From Spirochaetaceae bacterium (GTDB lineage Bacteria; Spirochaetota; Spirochaetia; Treponematales; Breznakiellaceae), in assembly GCA_031255655.1 (NCBI GenBank), contig JAIRSB010000097.1, positions 1 through 5,586 on the forward strand: a stretch of 5,586 nucleotides of DNA, read 5' to 3'. Positions 1 through 5,586 of this stretch are shown piece after piece. A model generated the notes under the pieces. It had not been told where the DNA came from. It saw only the letters and a program-made list of their open reading frames with translations, and made no database searches. Positions within the stretch are counted from its first letter, which is position 1. Each line of letters opens with the position of its first letter. The translations under genes were made by a program, and so were the position numbers.

Positions 1-367
1 AGCAGGCAAATCATTGACGTACAGGAAGCTAAAGGCAGCGAACATGATTTCAAAGTATATAAAGAAACAATAGGAACAGGCATCAGCAATTCGATTCCAC
101 TCGATGCCGATTCCGGATACCAGGGGATAAAAGCATACCATCCGAACAGTTACATACCGGTAAAGTCAAGTAAAAAACATCGACTGACGGAAGAGGAAAA
201 GCCTATAACAAAGAGCTTGCCGGTAGGCGCGTTGTGATTGAACATATAAATACATGACATATCCTTACCGTGGGCATTACCATAATCGACATTCTCTGAG
301 AATGACTTTAATTTGTGGTATTATAAACTATGACCGGTTGGTTCAGCTGATTATTAAACAAGTTTAA
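1..367 (+). pseudogene. IS5-family transposase remnant, C-terminal part, frameshifted
   Basis: Reading from base 1 gives a transposase C-terminus of the IS5 family (DDE_Tnp_4-like). It has a DADSGYQG motif, which carries the second catalytic Asp of such enzymes, followed by YIPVKSSKKHRL. At an A run at 197-200 the frame breaks: from 201 another frame continues with AYNKELAGRRVVIEHIN, which carries the expected catalytic Glu in IEH. A second break at about 250-254 leads to a third frame (254-367) reading MTYPYRGHYHN then LRMTLICGIINYDRL, the usual end of the protein, with stop TAA at 365. The first break fits loss of one A (GAA AAA GCC expected). The second also removed several residues normally found between IEHIN and the YPYR segment. 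The N-terminus lies beyond the left edge. The family call rests on motif memory; the exact IS group is not resolved. It cannot make an active enzyme. Confidence 0.82.
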
Positions 368-373
368 TGCATT

Positions 374-379
374 AGGAGG
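374..379 (+). promoter_or_regulatory. Shine-Dalgarno of the IS30-like relic
   Basis: A perfect AGGAGG lies 5 bases before the GTG at 385. It fixes the original start of the IS30-like reading frame at that GTG and shows that the translation signal has survived although the gene is dead. It begins only 6 bases after the stop codon of the preceding IS5 remnant. Confidence 0.7.
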
Positions 380-384
380 GAAAA

Positions 385-795
385 GTGGGTTATCAAAGAA
401 TGACCTTAGTAGAACGGACGGATATATTCAAACTACTGTATGTTGAAAGGCTAAAGCCCTCAGCCATAGCAGCAGCCTTGAACTGAAAGCCGTCCAGTAT
501 TACCCGCGAAATCGCTAAAGGCATGCACAACGGGATGTATAACCCCATCATCGCCGAAGCTAGACACATGGAAGCCAGAAAAAATCAGCGTCCACGTCTT
601 ACAATGACCGATCAGGCATGAGCTATAATCAATCCTCAACTGGAAAAAAGATGGGCACCTGAAGAAGTTGCAAAATGGCTTGAAAAAGAATATCCTGAGC
701 ATACCATGTCGGGTAAAACCATATACAACTACGTATTTTTTTCACATGAAAGGGAACTGAAGAAACTAGCACTGAATGGATATTACCACATTTGA
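385..795 (+). pseudogene. IS30-family transposase remnant, N-terminal part, two internal stops
   Basis: The frame starting at GTG 385 reads as the N-terminal half of an IS30-type transposase. A helix-turn-helix region (YQRMTLVERTDIFKLLYVE, then KPSSITREIAKG) corresponds to the family's 'pSTIsREl' segment. It is followed by KRWAPEEVAKWLEKEYPEH and SGKTIYNYV, matching the family's 'WSPEqI...S..TIYryi' segment. In-frame TGA codons interrupt it at 484-486 (where the family often has Arg, so CGA to TGA is a simple explanation) and at 619-621. The frame finally stops at 793-795. The DDE catalytic domain that should follow is absent, so only about 135 codons of a protein usually over 300 residues long remain. 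The right side meets the end of an IS3 relic on the other strand. Suppression of both TGAs plus the missing catalytic half makes activity very unlikely. Confidence 0.75.
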
Positions 796-1640
796 TAGAC
801 AGAATTAAGCGTGGTTTTCTGAGTTAAACCCATCAGAGGAAACATAGTCAAGTACCGAATGTATCTGACTAAAGTCCGCCGTACCCGATTGTAATACGCC
901 TTAACATGCATAAACACCGCCCACTTACATCTCCCGCAGAATGTTTGCCATCCAAAGTCTCCAGTTCCCTTTTCAGAGTCTTGAAAAACGACACCGCACA
1001 GGCGTCCCAACAGTTCCCCTCCGGCTCATGCTCTGTCAAACCGAAGGACAAAGACCGCCCAGCCGCTCGCGGAAGCCTTTCGCGTAATACTTAACACAAT
1101 GATCGGAACGGAATATCAAACCTTCCCGCGCCTTCCGGTTGGGGCAAACGCCGCCTCTACGCCGGTATTGCCGTATGAATCGTTTCCATATCGGAACTCA
1201 AAGCCCAGCCAAAATCTTACGGTCAAAGAGGTCTTTTTCTCACTGTCAGATACAATCAGCCCTCCAATGTACGCAGGTAGGTGATGGCGTGCCGTTGGTA
1301 CGACGACACCTATTTTCACCCGGCCTTTCGGCATGGAACTCACGGTTTAACACGTTGCTGTATACCGGAAGTCCGTGGTTCGAGTTAATAGTGGGCATAA
1401 ACTTCTGCCTGCTTACGGGCATTCAGTCCGTTTTCCCGCTTATCTGCTTGCCGTGGGCTCGAAGCAACTTTTCCCTCACGCGGGGACTCTCGTAGCGATA
1501 GCGATGCAGCTGTTGTATCCGAAGAATCGTGCCTATCAGTTCAGCGTAGGAACCCTGCCGGGCAGAGGCTTTTTTTCATGCATGGTTAACCCCATTTTGA
1601 CCTCCGATAGCTGTAGCTGCCGGATAACCTGTTTTGATTT
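786..1640 (-). pseudogene. IS3-family transposase OrfB remnant (rve integrase core), heavily degraded
   Basis: Read on the - strand from about 1640 downwards, pieces in different frames line up in order with an IS3 OrfB. At 1560-1423 it has RQGSYAELIGTILRIQQLHR, then YRYESPRVREKLLRAHG, the HTH_21-like part. After an in-frame TGA at 1425 comes NSNHGLPVYSNVLNREFHAE then RPGE, ending near 1315. After a frameshift it reads ITYLRTLEG-stop-LYLTV, with TGA where the family has Trp. Then come WALSSDMETIHTAI, NRKAREGLIFRSDHC, and YAKGFRERLGG. After further breaks NCWDACAVSFFKTLKRELET follows from 1015, and KAYYNRVRR at 902-876, the typical rve_3 tail. The usual HSDRG motif reads RSDHC. There are at least four frameshifts and several stops. 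OrfA, which should lie at higher coordinates, is missing, and the outer end near 786-805 is inferred from where IS3 similarity stops. The enzyme is certainly dead; the family is well supported. Confidence 0.82.
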
Positions 1641-1671
1641 GGGTTACTTTTTCTATTAGGCAACGCGCGGT

Positions 1672-1700
1672 CTGTTAATTTTTTTATATTTATATATAAT
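1672..1700 (+). promoter_or_regulatory. Probable promoter of citrate synthase
   Basis: A perfect TATAAT lies at 1695-1700. A weak -35 candidate, CTGTTA at 1672-1677 (3 of 6 matches to TTGACA), is 17 bases upstream. Both sit in or next to a run of 30 A/T-only bases (1675-1704). A start of transcription about 7 bases after the -10 would fall at about 1707, two bases before the ATG. AT-rich DNA yields TATAAT by chance, so the call is moderate. The sigma-70-like consensus is assumed. Confidence 0.5.
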
Positions 1701-1708
1701 AATACGTT

Positions 1709-3046
1709 ATGAATATAGACAGTGATTATATAAACGAGTTGTCTGGAGCTTATAACATAGACCCCTCTTTGTACGGCAAATATGATGTGAAACGCGGACT
1801 GCGAAACGATAATAATTCCGGGGTGCTTGTCGGGCTTACGCGCGTTGGCGAAGTGCACGGATATATGATAAGCGAAAACGAACAACAGGCCGTCCCGGGA
1901 AAACTCTTTTACCGGGGAATAGATGTCGAGGACATTGTATCCAATGTCTTTTTAGAAAAACGATTTGGGTTTGAAGAAGTTATATATTTGCTGCTCTTTG
2001 GCAATTTGCCGAATGCGGATAAACTCGAAAAATTTTCCAAACTGATAAGCGAAAACCGCGTATTACCCCAGGGTTTCGCGGAAGATTCGATAATGCGGCG
2101 GCCTTCCCGTGATATAATGAACATGCTTGCCCGCTCGGTTTTAGCTTTATACGCCTATGACAGTGAACCTGAAAACTTTTCTGTCGAGAACCTGCTGCGC
2201 CAATGCATTGAATTGATTGCCCGCTTTCCGACAATCGCGGCGTACGCTTACCGCGCGAAACGACATTATTTTAATAGGTCGAGCTTGATAATACATCAGC
2301 TTAATACTGAATACAGTACTGCGGAAACGATACTTTCACTCATGCGCCGCGACCAGCAATTTAGTCCTTTTGAGGCAGAGATGCTCGACCTTGCTCTGAT
2401 ACTGCACGCCGAACACGGCGGTGGAAACAATTCAACTTTTGCCGTTCATCTTGTAGCCTCCACGAACACGGACACATACTCGGCCATGAGCGCGGGGCTT
2501 GCTTCGCTTAAGGGTGCTAAACACGGTGGTGCGAACTGCAAGGTTATCGGCATGGTTGAAGCGATCAAGCACAACGTCAAGCATTGGGATAACGAGCAGG
2601 AACTGCGGACATATCTTGTCAAAATATTGAAACGTCATGCCTATGATAGGTCGGGGATAATATATGGACTGGGGCACGCGGTTTACACGTTGTCTGACCC
2701 CCGCGCTGTAATGCTGCGTGAGAAGGCAGCGGAACTGGCGGCAGAAAAGAACGCGATGGAAGAATTCGAGCTATACCGGATGATTGAGAAGATAGGCCCT
2801 GCGCTTATTAACGAAGTACGCGGTTCAAAAAAGGATATTTGCGCGAATGTGGATTTGTATTCCGGCTTTGTGTACAAGATGTTGGATATTCCGGTCGAGC
2901 TGTACACGCCGTTGTTTGCCGTGAGCCGCGTTGCCGGATGGTGCGCTCACCGGCTTGAAGAAATCATCGCCGGCGGGCGGATAATCCGCCCCGCCTACAA
3001 ATGTGTGCAAAAATACCAGAAATACACAAAACTGAACGAACGCTGA
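1709..3046 (+). CDS. gltA: Citrate synthase (citrate/2-methylcitrate synthase family)
   Basis: This 445-residue cytoplasmic enzyme condenses acetyl-CoA and oxaloacetate to citrate, the entry to the TCA cycle or to 2-oxoglutarate and glutamate synthesis. The family motifs run in order: YDVKRGLRN (25-33), VGLTRVGEVHGY (41-52), YRGIDVEDIV (68-77), HAEHGGGNNSTF (233-244), SLKGAKHGGAN (266-276), GLGHAVYTLSDPRA (320-333), NVDLYSGFVY (380-389) and ELYTPLFAVSRVAGWCAHRLEE (397-418). By comparison with E. coli citrate synthase the catalytic triad is His236, His272 and Asp382; Arg332 and Arg407 fall in substrate-binding motifs. Length is normal for the Clostridia/Bacteroidales-like branch, with an N-terminal extension before YDVKRG. 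The ATG at 1709 is supported because the family extension begins there, yet no Shine-Dalgarno precedes it. A methylcitrate synthase role cannot be excluded, but no prp genes are nearby. The gene converges with pgpH, 42 bp away, and looks intact. Confidence 0.95.
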   Translation: MNIDSDYINELSGAYNIDPSLYGKYDVKRGLRNDNNSGVLVGLTRVGEVHGYMISENEQQAVPGKLFYRGIDVEDIVSNVFLEKRFGFEEVIYLLLFGNLPNADKLEKFSKLISENRVLPQGFAEDSIMRRPSRDIMNMLARSVLALYAYDSEPENFSVENLLRQCIELIARFPTIAAYAYRAKRHYFNRSSLIIHQLNTEYSTAETILSLMRRDQQFSPFEAEMLDLALILHAEHGGGNNSTFAVHLVASTNTDTYSAMSAGLASLKGAKHGGANCKVIGMVEAIKHNVKHWDNEQELRTYLVKILKRHAYDRSGIIYGLGHAVYTLSDPRAVMLREKAAELAAEKNAMEEFELYRMIEKIGPALINEVRGSKKDICANVDLYSGFVYKMLDIPVELYTPLFAVSRVAGWCAHRLEEIIAGGRIIRPAYKCVQKYQKYTKLNER

Positions 3047-3073
3047 GTTCCCTCTGCTGCTGAGTGTTTGCGT

Positions 3074-3104
3074 GGCGGACCTTAACCGTCAACCGCCATC
3101 CGCC
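3074..3104. other. Small inverted repeat between the convergent genes
   Basis: GGCGGA at 3074-3079 can pair with TCCGCC at 3099-3104; alternatively TGGCGG (3073-3078) can pair with CCGCCA (3093-3098). The repeat covers the last codons of the - strand gene and the gap after citrate synthase. It is not followed by a T run on either strand, so an intrinsic terminator is not supported. It may simply reflect GC-rich coding sequence. Confidence 0.2.
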
Positions 3105-4603
3105 TGTGGGACGGGCGCGCCTACCGGCGGCGGAGAAGAGGGCAAGGGCATTTCGGCTTTCGAGATTTTCGGATATTCGATGCGGGAATGATAGAAGCCT
3201 ACAAGAACGCGGACAAAACTTGATTTTATCGTTTCCAAATCACGGAATGTCAAGGCCGATTCCGAAAGCTGTCCGTTAGCGTACTTGTCCGCGAATAGGT
3301 CGCCTATGAACTTCTCTAACCGAGATACCGTCGGCTTCTCCAGCGTGCGGGACGCAGCTTCTGTAACGTCGGCAAGCATGACTACGGCGGATTCCCGCGA
3401 GCGCGGCGGATTGCCCGGATAACAAAAGTCTTCCATGTTTACGCGCCCTTCTTTTTCGAGAGCCGCATTGTAGAACCATTTTATCAGCGAGTTACCGTGG
3501 TGCTCCGCTATGATGCTGATTACATCGTTCGGAAGGCCTATGGACCTTGCCTTTTCTATGCCGAGTTTAACATGACTACGGATGATTGTGGCGGAAAGTC
3601 GCGGATTTAATTCGTTATGTTTGTTGTATAGTTTCTGGTTTTCCACGAAGTATTCAGGGTGGTCTATCTTGCCTATATCATGGTAATAAGCGCCCACGCG
3701 GGCAAGCAGCGCGTTGCCTCCGATTTCGTTGCAGGCGGTCTCGGCAAGATTTGCTACCATCATGGAATGGCTGTACGTTCCCGGAGCGGAGTTTTCCAGG
3801 CGGCGCAGAACCGGCGCTCCTGTGTCAAGTAATTCTATCAGCCTGAATGTCGTCGCCAGATGCAGCGCATTTTCGATGACGGGAAGTATGCCGAGCACCA
3901 GCATCCCAGACGCCACTCCGTTTACCGCCGACCAGAACAGTATGTACAGGTAGAAATGCGGAGGGCAGGCTTGGATGAACAGAATGGACAGCGACGATAC
4001 GATGTTCACTGCCCCGATAATCGCACCGGCTTTCACCATGTCCATGCGCCGGCGTGCCTTACGCAGCGACAACGCGCCCGAAACACCGGAGGCTATCGCC
4101 GCGATGTACGAGTAGGCGTTTACGCAGCCTGACAGGAAGGCGCCGAGTGGAAGTATCAGCGCGGTTATCATGCCCAGCCGCGAGTCGATGGATATTGAAA
4201 CGAGCATCACTACAAGCGCCGTCGGCATAATCGTAGAGATGGGCATGTAGCCGCCGAAGACCTTCGTGTTTCGGACGAAAAAGACGGCGATGAAGTATCC
4301 GGCGCTTAGGATAGACATCAAGACTACCTCCGCTTCCGTGCGGCGGCGGCCTGATGTTCCAGTAAAGCGTCGGCCTGTGAAAAATATGAAAAATACGAAG
4401 TACAGGAAAAATTGAATTGAGCGGCCTATCAGTGTGTATGTTCCTGTGTTTTTGTCGGAGAGGAACAGGGCGGCTGATATAATGAAAGAAACCAGCGTCG
4501 CCGCTGTCTGTTTTTTTGAAAAACCGGTGGATTTTAAGGTGTCCATGATGGACGCTATAACATTTGGCTGTTCTTCGTTGTTATTGTTTTTTTTCATTAT
4601 CAT
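3089..4603 (-). CDS. pgpH: PgpH/YqfF-like 7TM-HD phosphohydrolase lacking the extracellular sensor domain (probable c-di-AMP phosphodiesterase)
   Basis: The 504-residue inner-membrane protein starts with an Asn-rich cytoplasmic stretch (1-30). Several hydrophobic segments follow at about 34-50, 56-77, 91-111, 120-138, 142-180, 190-212 and 216-242, and then a cytoplasmic HD domain (about 255-475). The metal ligands of PgpH-type HD domains are all present: His279 (GTYSHS), His308-Asp309 (YYHDIGK), His344 (RSHVK), His368-His369 (AEHHGN) and Asp412 (LADVTEAASR). PgpH enzymes hydrolyse c-di-AMP to pApA. The usual protein is about 700 residues because a large extracellular 7TMR-HDED domain separates the first two membrane helices; here only a few residues separate them. 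The protein ends in a Pro-rich tail (486-500). Two starts are possible: ATG 4603, or ATG 4597, which is better spaced from AGG at 4609-4607. It overlaps the end of phoH by 23 bp, so the two are probably translationally coupled. The c-di-AMP role is inferred from the family. Confidence 0.88.
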   Translation of the reverse strand: MIMKKNNNNEEQPNVIASIMDTLKSTGFSKKQTAATLVSFIISAALFLSDKNTGTYTLIGRSIQFFLYFVFFIFFTGRRFTGTSGRRRTEAEVVLMSILSAGYFIAVFFVRNTKVFGGYMPISTIMPTALVVMLVSISIDSRLGMITALILPLGAFLSGCVNAYSYIAAIASGVSGALSLRKARRRMDMVKAGAIIGAVNIVSSLSILFIQACPPHFYLYILFWSAVNGVASGMLVLGILPVIENALHLATTFRLIELLDTGAPVLRRLENSAPGTYSHSMMVANLAETACNEIGGNALLARVGAYYHDIGKIDHPEYFVENQKLYNKHNELNPRLSATIIRSHVKLGIEKARSIGLPNDVISIIAEHHGNSLIKWFYNAALEKEGRVNMEDFCYPGNPPRSRESAVVMLADVTEAASRTLEKPTVSRLEKFIGDLFADKYANGQLSESALTFRDLETIKSSFVRVLVGFYHSRIEYPKISKAEMPLPSSPPPVGAPVPQADGG

Positions 4604-5570
4604 ACGCCTGTATTATTTTTTTAATGAGCGGATTTCTTACCACGTCCGCGGTATTAAGATAAGAAAAGTGAATACCGCCTATGTCTTTGAGGATTGACAG
4701 GGCGTTAAGAAGGCCGGAATCGACGCGTTTGGGCAGGTCAATCTGAGTAACATCTCCGGCAATTACCGCCCGTGAGCCGTGCCCCAGTCGTGTAAGAAAC
4801 ATCTTCATCTGCTCCTTCGTCGTGTTTTGGGCTTCATCAAGGATAATAACCGCGTCGTTCAGGCTGCGTCCGCGCATATAGGCAAGCGGCGCGATTTCAA
4901 TGATGCGGTTTTCTTCCATCCGGCGTATTACTTCGTAAGGGATGAGCGCCTCCATAGCGTCATACAGCGGGCGCAAGTAGGGACTTATCTTTTGGGCAAG
5001 GTCGCCGGGCAGAAAGCCCAAGTTCTCGCCGGCCTCTACAACCGGACGAGTCAGCGTCAGTTTGCGAATCTTTTTGGACAGAACGAGGGACAGGGCGTTT
5101 GCTATCGCAAGATAGGTTTTTCCCGTGCCTGCTGGCCCTATGCAGAAGCAGATGTCCGCTTCGCGCATTCCCCGCACATAGTTTGCCTGATTTGCGCCGC
5201 GCGGAAAGATTTTTCCAAAACCGTGCGGTATATTTATGCATGCATCTCGTATAGCTTTCGCGTGATGTGCCGCAGCGACGCCCGCGATTTCCGCGCCTCC
5301 GGTTGCGGCTTCCGGGCAGTCAGCAAGCGCCTGTGTGTACTCCGGTGTGGGGTTCTCTCCAAGTCGCACCGCGCCTACAAGGTTGTCAATCACGGCGCGA
5401 AAGCGTTCCACGCCACTGTCGTTAAGACCTTCCATCCGCACTTCGTTTCCACGCACAACCAGTTTCCCGCCTAAAACGTGTTCGAGGACTTTCAAATTGT
5501 CGTCATTAGAACCGCAAACGGCTGAAACTAAATCGCCGCTGTCCAGCACTATTGTTACGCTGTCTTCCAA
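4581..5570 (-). CDS. phoH: PhoH-family ATPase (PhoH/YbeZ-like)
   Basis: This 329-residue cytoplasmic P-loop NTPase has an N-terminal small KH-like region with GSNDDNLKVLE (20-30) and VRGNEV (39-44). A linker (about 70-110) leads to the PhoH ATPase core: Walker A GPAGTGKT (145-152), RPVVEAGENLGFLPGDL (175-191), YLRPLYDAM, APLAYMRGRSLNDA (227-240), Walker B VIILDEAQNT (241-250) with Asp245-Glu246, EQMKMFLTRLG, GDVTQIDLP (272-280) and DVVRNPL (309-315). All nucleotide-binding motifs are intact and the length is typical. The family is associated with RNA metabolism and, with YbeY, with ribosome and rRNA quality control. The start is taken as TTG 5570, which has AGGGG five bases upstream. The frame stays open to the window edge, so a start just outside cannot be wholly excluded. 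It is the upstream gene of a pair with the HD protein. Confidence 0.95.
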   Translation of the reverse strand: MEDSVTIVLDSGDLVSAVCGSNDDNLKVLEHVLGGKLVVRGNEVRMEGLNDSGVERFRAVIDNLVGAVRLGENPTPEYTQALADCPEAATGGAEIAGVAAAHHAKAIRDACINIPHGFGKIFPRGANQANYVRGMREADICFCIGPAGTGKTYLAIANALSLVLSKKIRKLTLTRPVVEAGENLGFLPGDLAQKISPYLRPLYDAMEALIPYEVIRRMEENRIIEIAPLAYMRGRSLNDAVIILDEAQNTTKEQMKMFLTRLGHGSRAVIAGDVTQIDLPKRVDSGLLNALSILKDIGGIHFSYLNTADVVRNPLIKKIIQAYDNEKKQ

Positions 5571-5575
5571 ATGCG

Positions 5576-5580
5576 CCCCT
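5576..5580 (-). promoter_or_regulatory. Shine-Dalgarno supporting a TTG start of phoH
   Basis: On the - strand AGGGG (5580-5576) lies 5 bases before TTG at 5570. No ATG or GTG exists in frame between this site and the window edge, and the encoded N-terminus (MEDSVTIVL) fits where PhoH proteins begin. This decides the start in favour of TTG. The promoter of the unit lies outside the window. Confidence 0.6.
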
Positions 5581-5586
5581 GTATAC

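Larger units (their letters stand above)
1..1640. mobile_element. Composite of decayed insertion sequences (IS5, IS30, IS3)
   Basis: This whole stretch is explained by three adjoining transposase relics of different families, two on the + strand and one on the - strand. None is complete: the IS5 piece lacks its N-terminus in this window, the IS30 piece lacks its catalytic half, and the IS3 piece lacks OrfA. I could not identify matched terminal inverted repeats or target-site duplications. The - strand end at about 786-805 (CTTAATTCTGTCTATCAAATG) sits where an IS3 terminal repeat would be expected, but its partner is not visible. No host gene could be recognised inside the region, so the original insertion target is unknown. 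Confidence 0.75.

Noticed and set aside
484..621. Possible recoding of TGA as a sense codon, since several disrupted frames break only at TGA
   Set aside because: Citrate synthase ends in TGA where the family ends and uses TGG for tryptophan, and the HD gene also ends in TGA. The transposases also carry frameshifts and deletions, so simple decay explains the stops.
906..1495. Several + strand open frames of 60-118 codons across the IS3 relic
   Set aside because: The - strand carries ordered IS3 OrfB motifs over the same bases, and the + strand products show no recognisable motif, signal or conserved pattern.
1..1640. Active composite transposon or a defence island
   Set aside because: Every transposase piece is broken or truncated, no paired terminal repeats are visible, and no cargo or defence gene can be recognised.
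1709..1860. Later internal start for citrate synthase because no Shine-Dalgarno precedes ATG 1709
   Set aside because: The conserved segment YDVKRGLRN begins at residue 25, so a later start would remove family-conserved sequence. The next in-frame ATG (residue 53) is inside the conserved core.
3074..3104. Intrinsic bidirectional terminator between the convergent genes
   Set aside because: The stem is only 6 bp with a long loop and no T run follows on either strand.
4779..5474. Long open frame on the + strand opposite phoH (231 codons)
   Set aside because: It lies antisense within a fully conserved phoH with all motifs intact and its product resembles no family I know. It is a shadow frame of the real gene.

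Overview
The window divides into two parts. Positions 1-1640 hold the decayed remains of transposase genes from three insertion-sequence families (IS5, IS30 and IS3) and contain no intact gene. Positions 1709-5570 hold three intact, tightly spaced housekeeping-type genes: a citrate synthase on the + strand, and a convergent two-gene unit on the - strand made of a PhoH-family ATPase followed by a PgpH-like membrane HD phosphohydrolase.

Organism: clearly a bacterium using the standard meaning of TGA. The citrate synthase ends in TGA and uses TGG for its tryptophans. The phoH then membrane-HD gene order is common in Firmicutes and spirochaetes. The RGNE motif near the PhoH N-terminus, the HD protein lacking the large sensor domain usual in Firmicutes, and the general protein style make me lean weakly towards a Treponema-like spirochaete, with a clostridial relative as the alternative. 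This is impression, not proof. The density of dead transposases suggests a genome that has passed through a phase of IS expansion followed by decay, as in host-associated lineages.

Layout: 1-367 is the C-terminal part of an IS5-family transposase (+), cut by the window edge and frameshifted. 385-795 is the N-terminal part of an IS30-family transposase (+) with two internal TGA codons. About 786-1640 is an IS3-family OrfB relic (-) readable only by piecing frames together; its OrfA is missing. 1641-1708 is a short AT-rich promoter region. 1709-3046 is citrate synthase (+), apparently with almost no 5' leader and no Shine-Dalgarno. A 42-bp gap separates it from 4603-3089, the PgpH-like protein (-), which overlaps by 23 bp the end of phoH at 5570-4581 (-), the upstream gene of the pair.

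How they work together: phoH and the HD gene are probably co-transcribed and translationally coupled. PhoH is an RNA-associated ATPase linked to ribosome and RNA quality control, and PgpH-type proteins hydrolyse c-di-AMP. The usual third partner, ybeY, is not directly downstream; the convergent citrate synthase occupies that place. Citrate synthase is metabolically unrelated and looks like an independent transcription unit. I found no CRISPR array, RNA gene, defence system or plainly novel system. The most interesting points are the sensor-less PgpH-like protein, the probable leaderless citrate synthase mRNA, and the three-family transposase graveyard.
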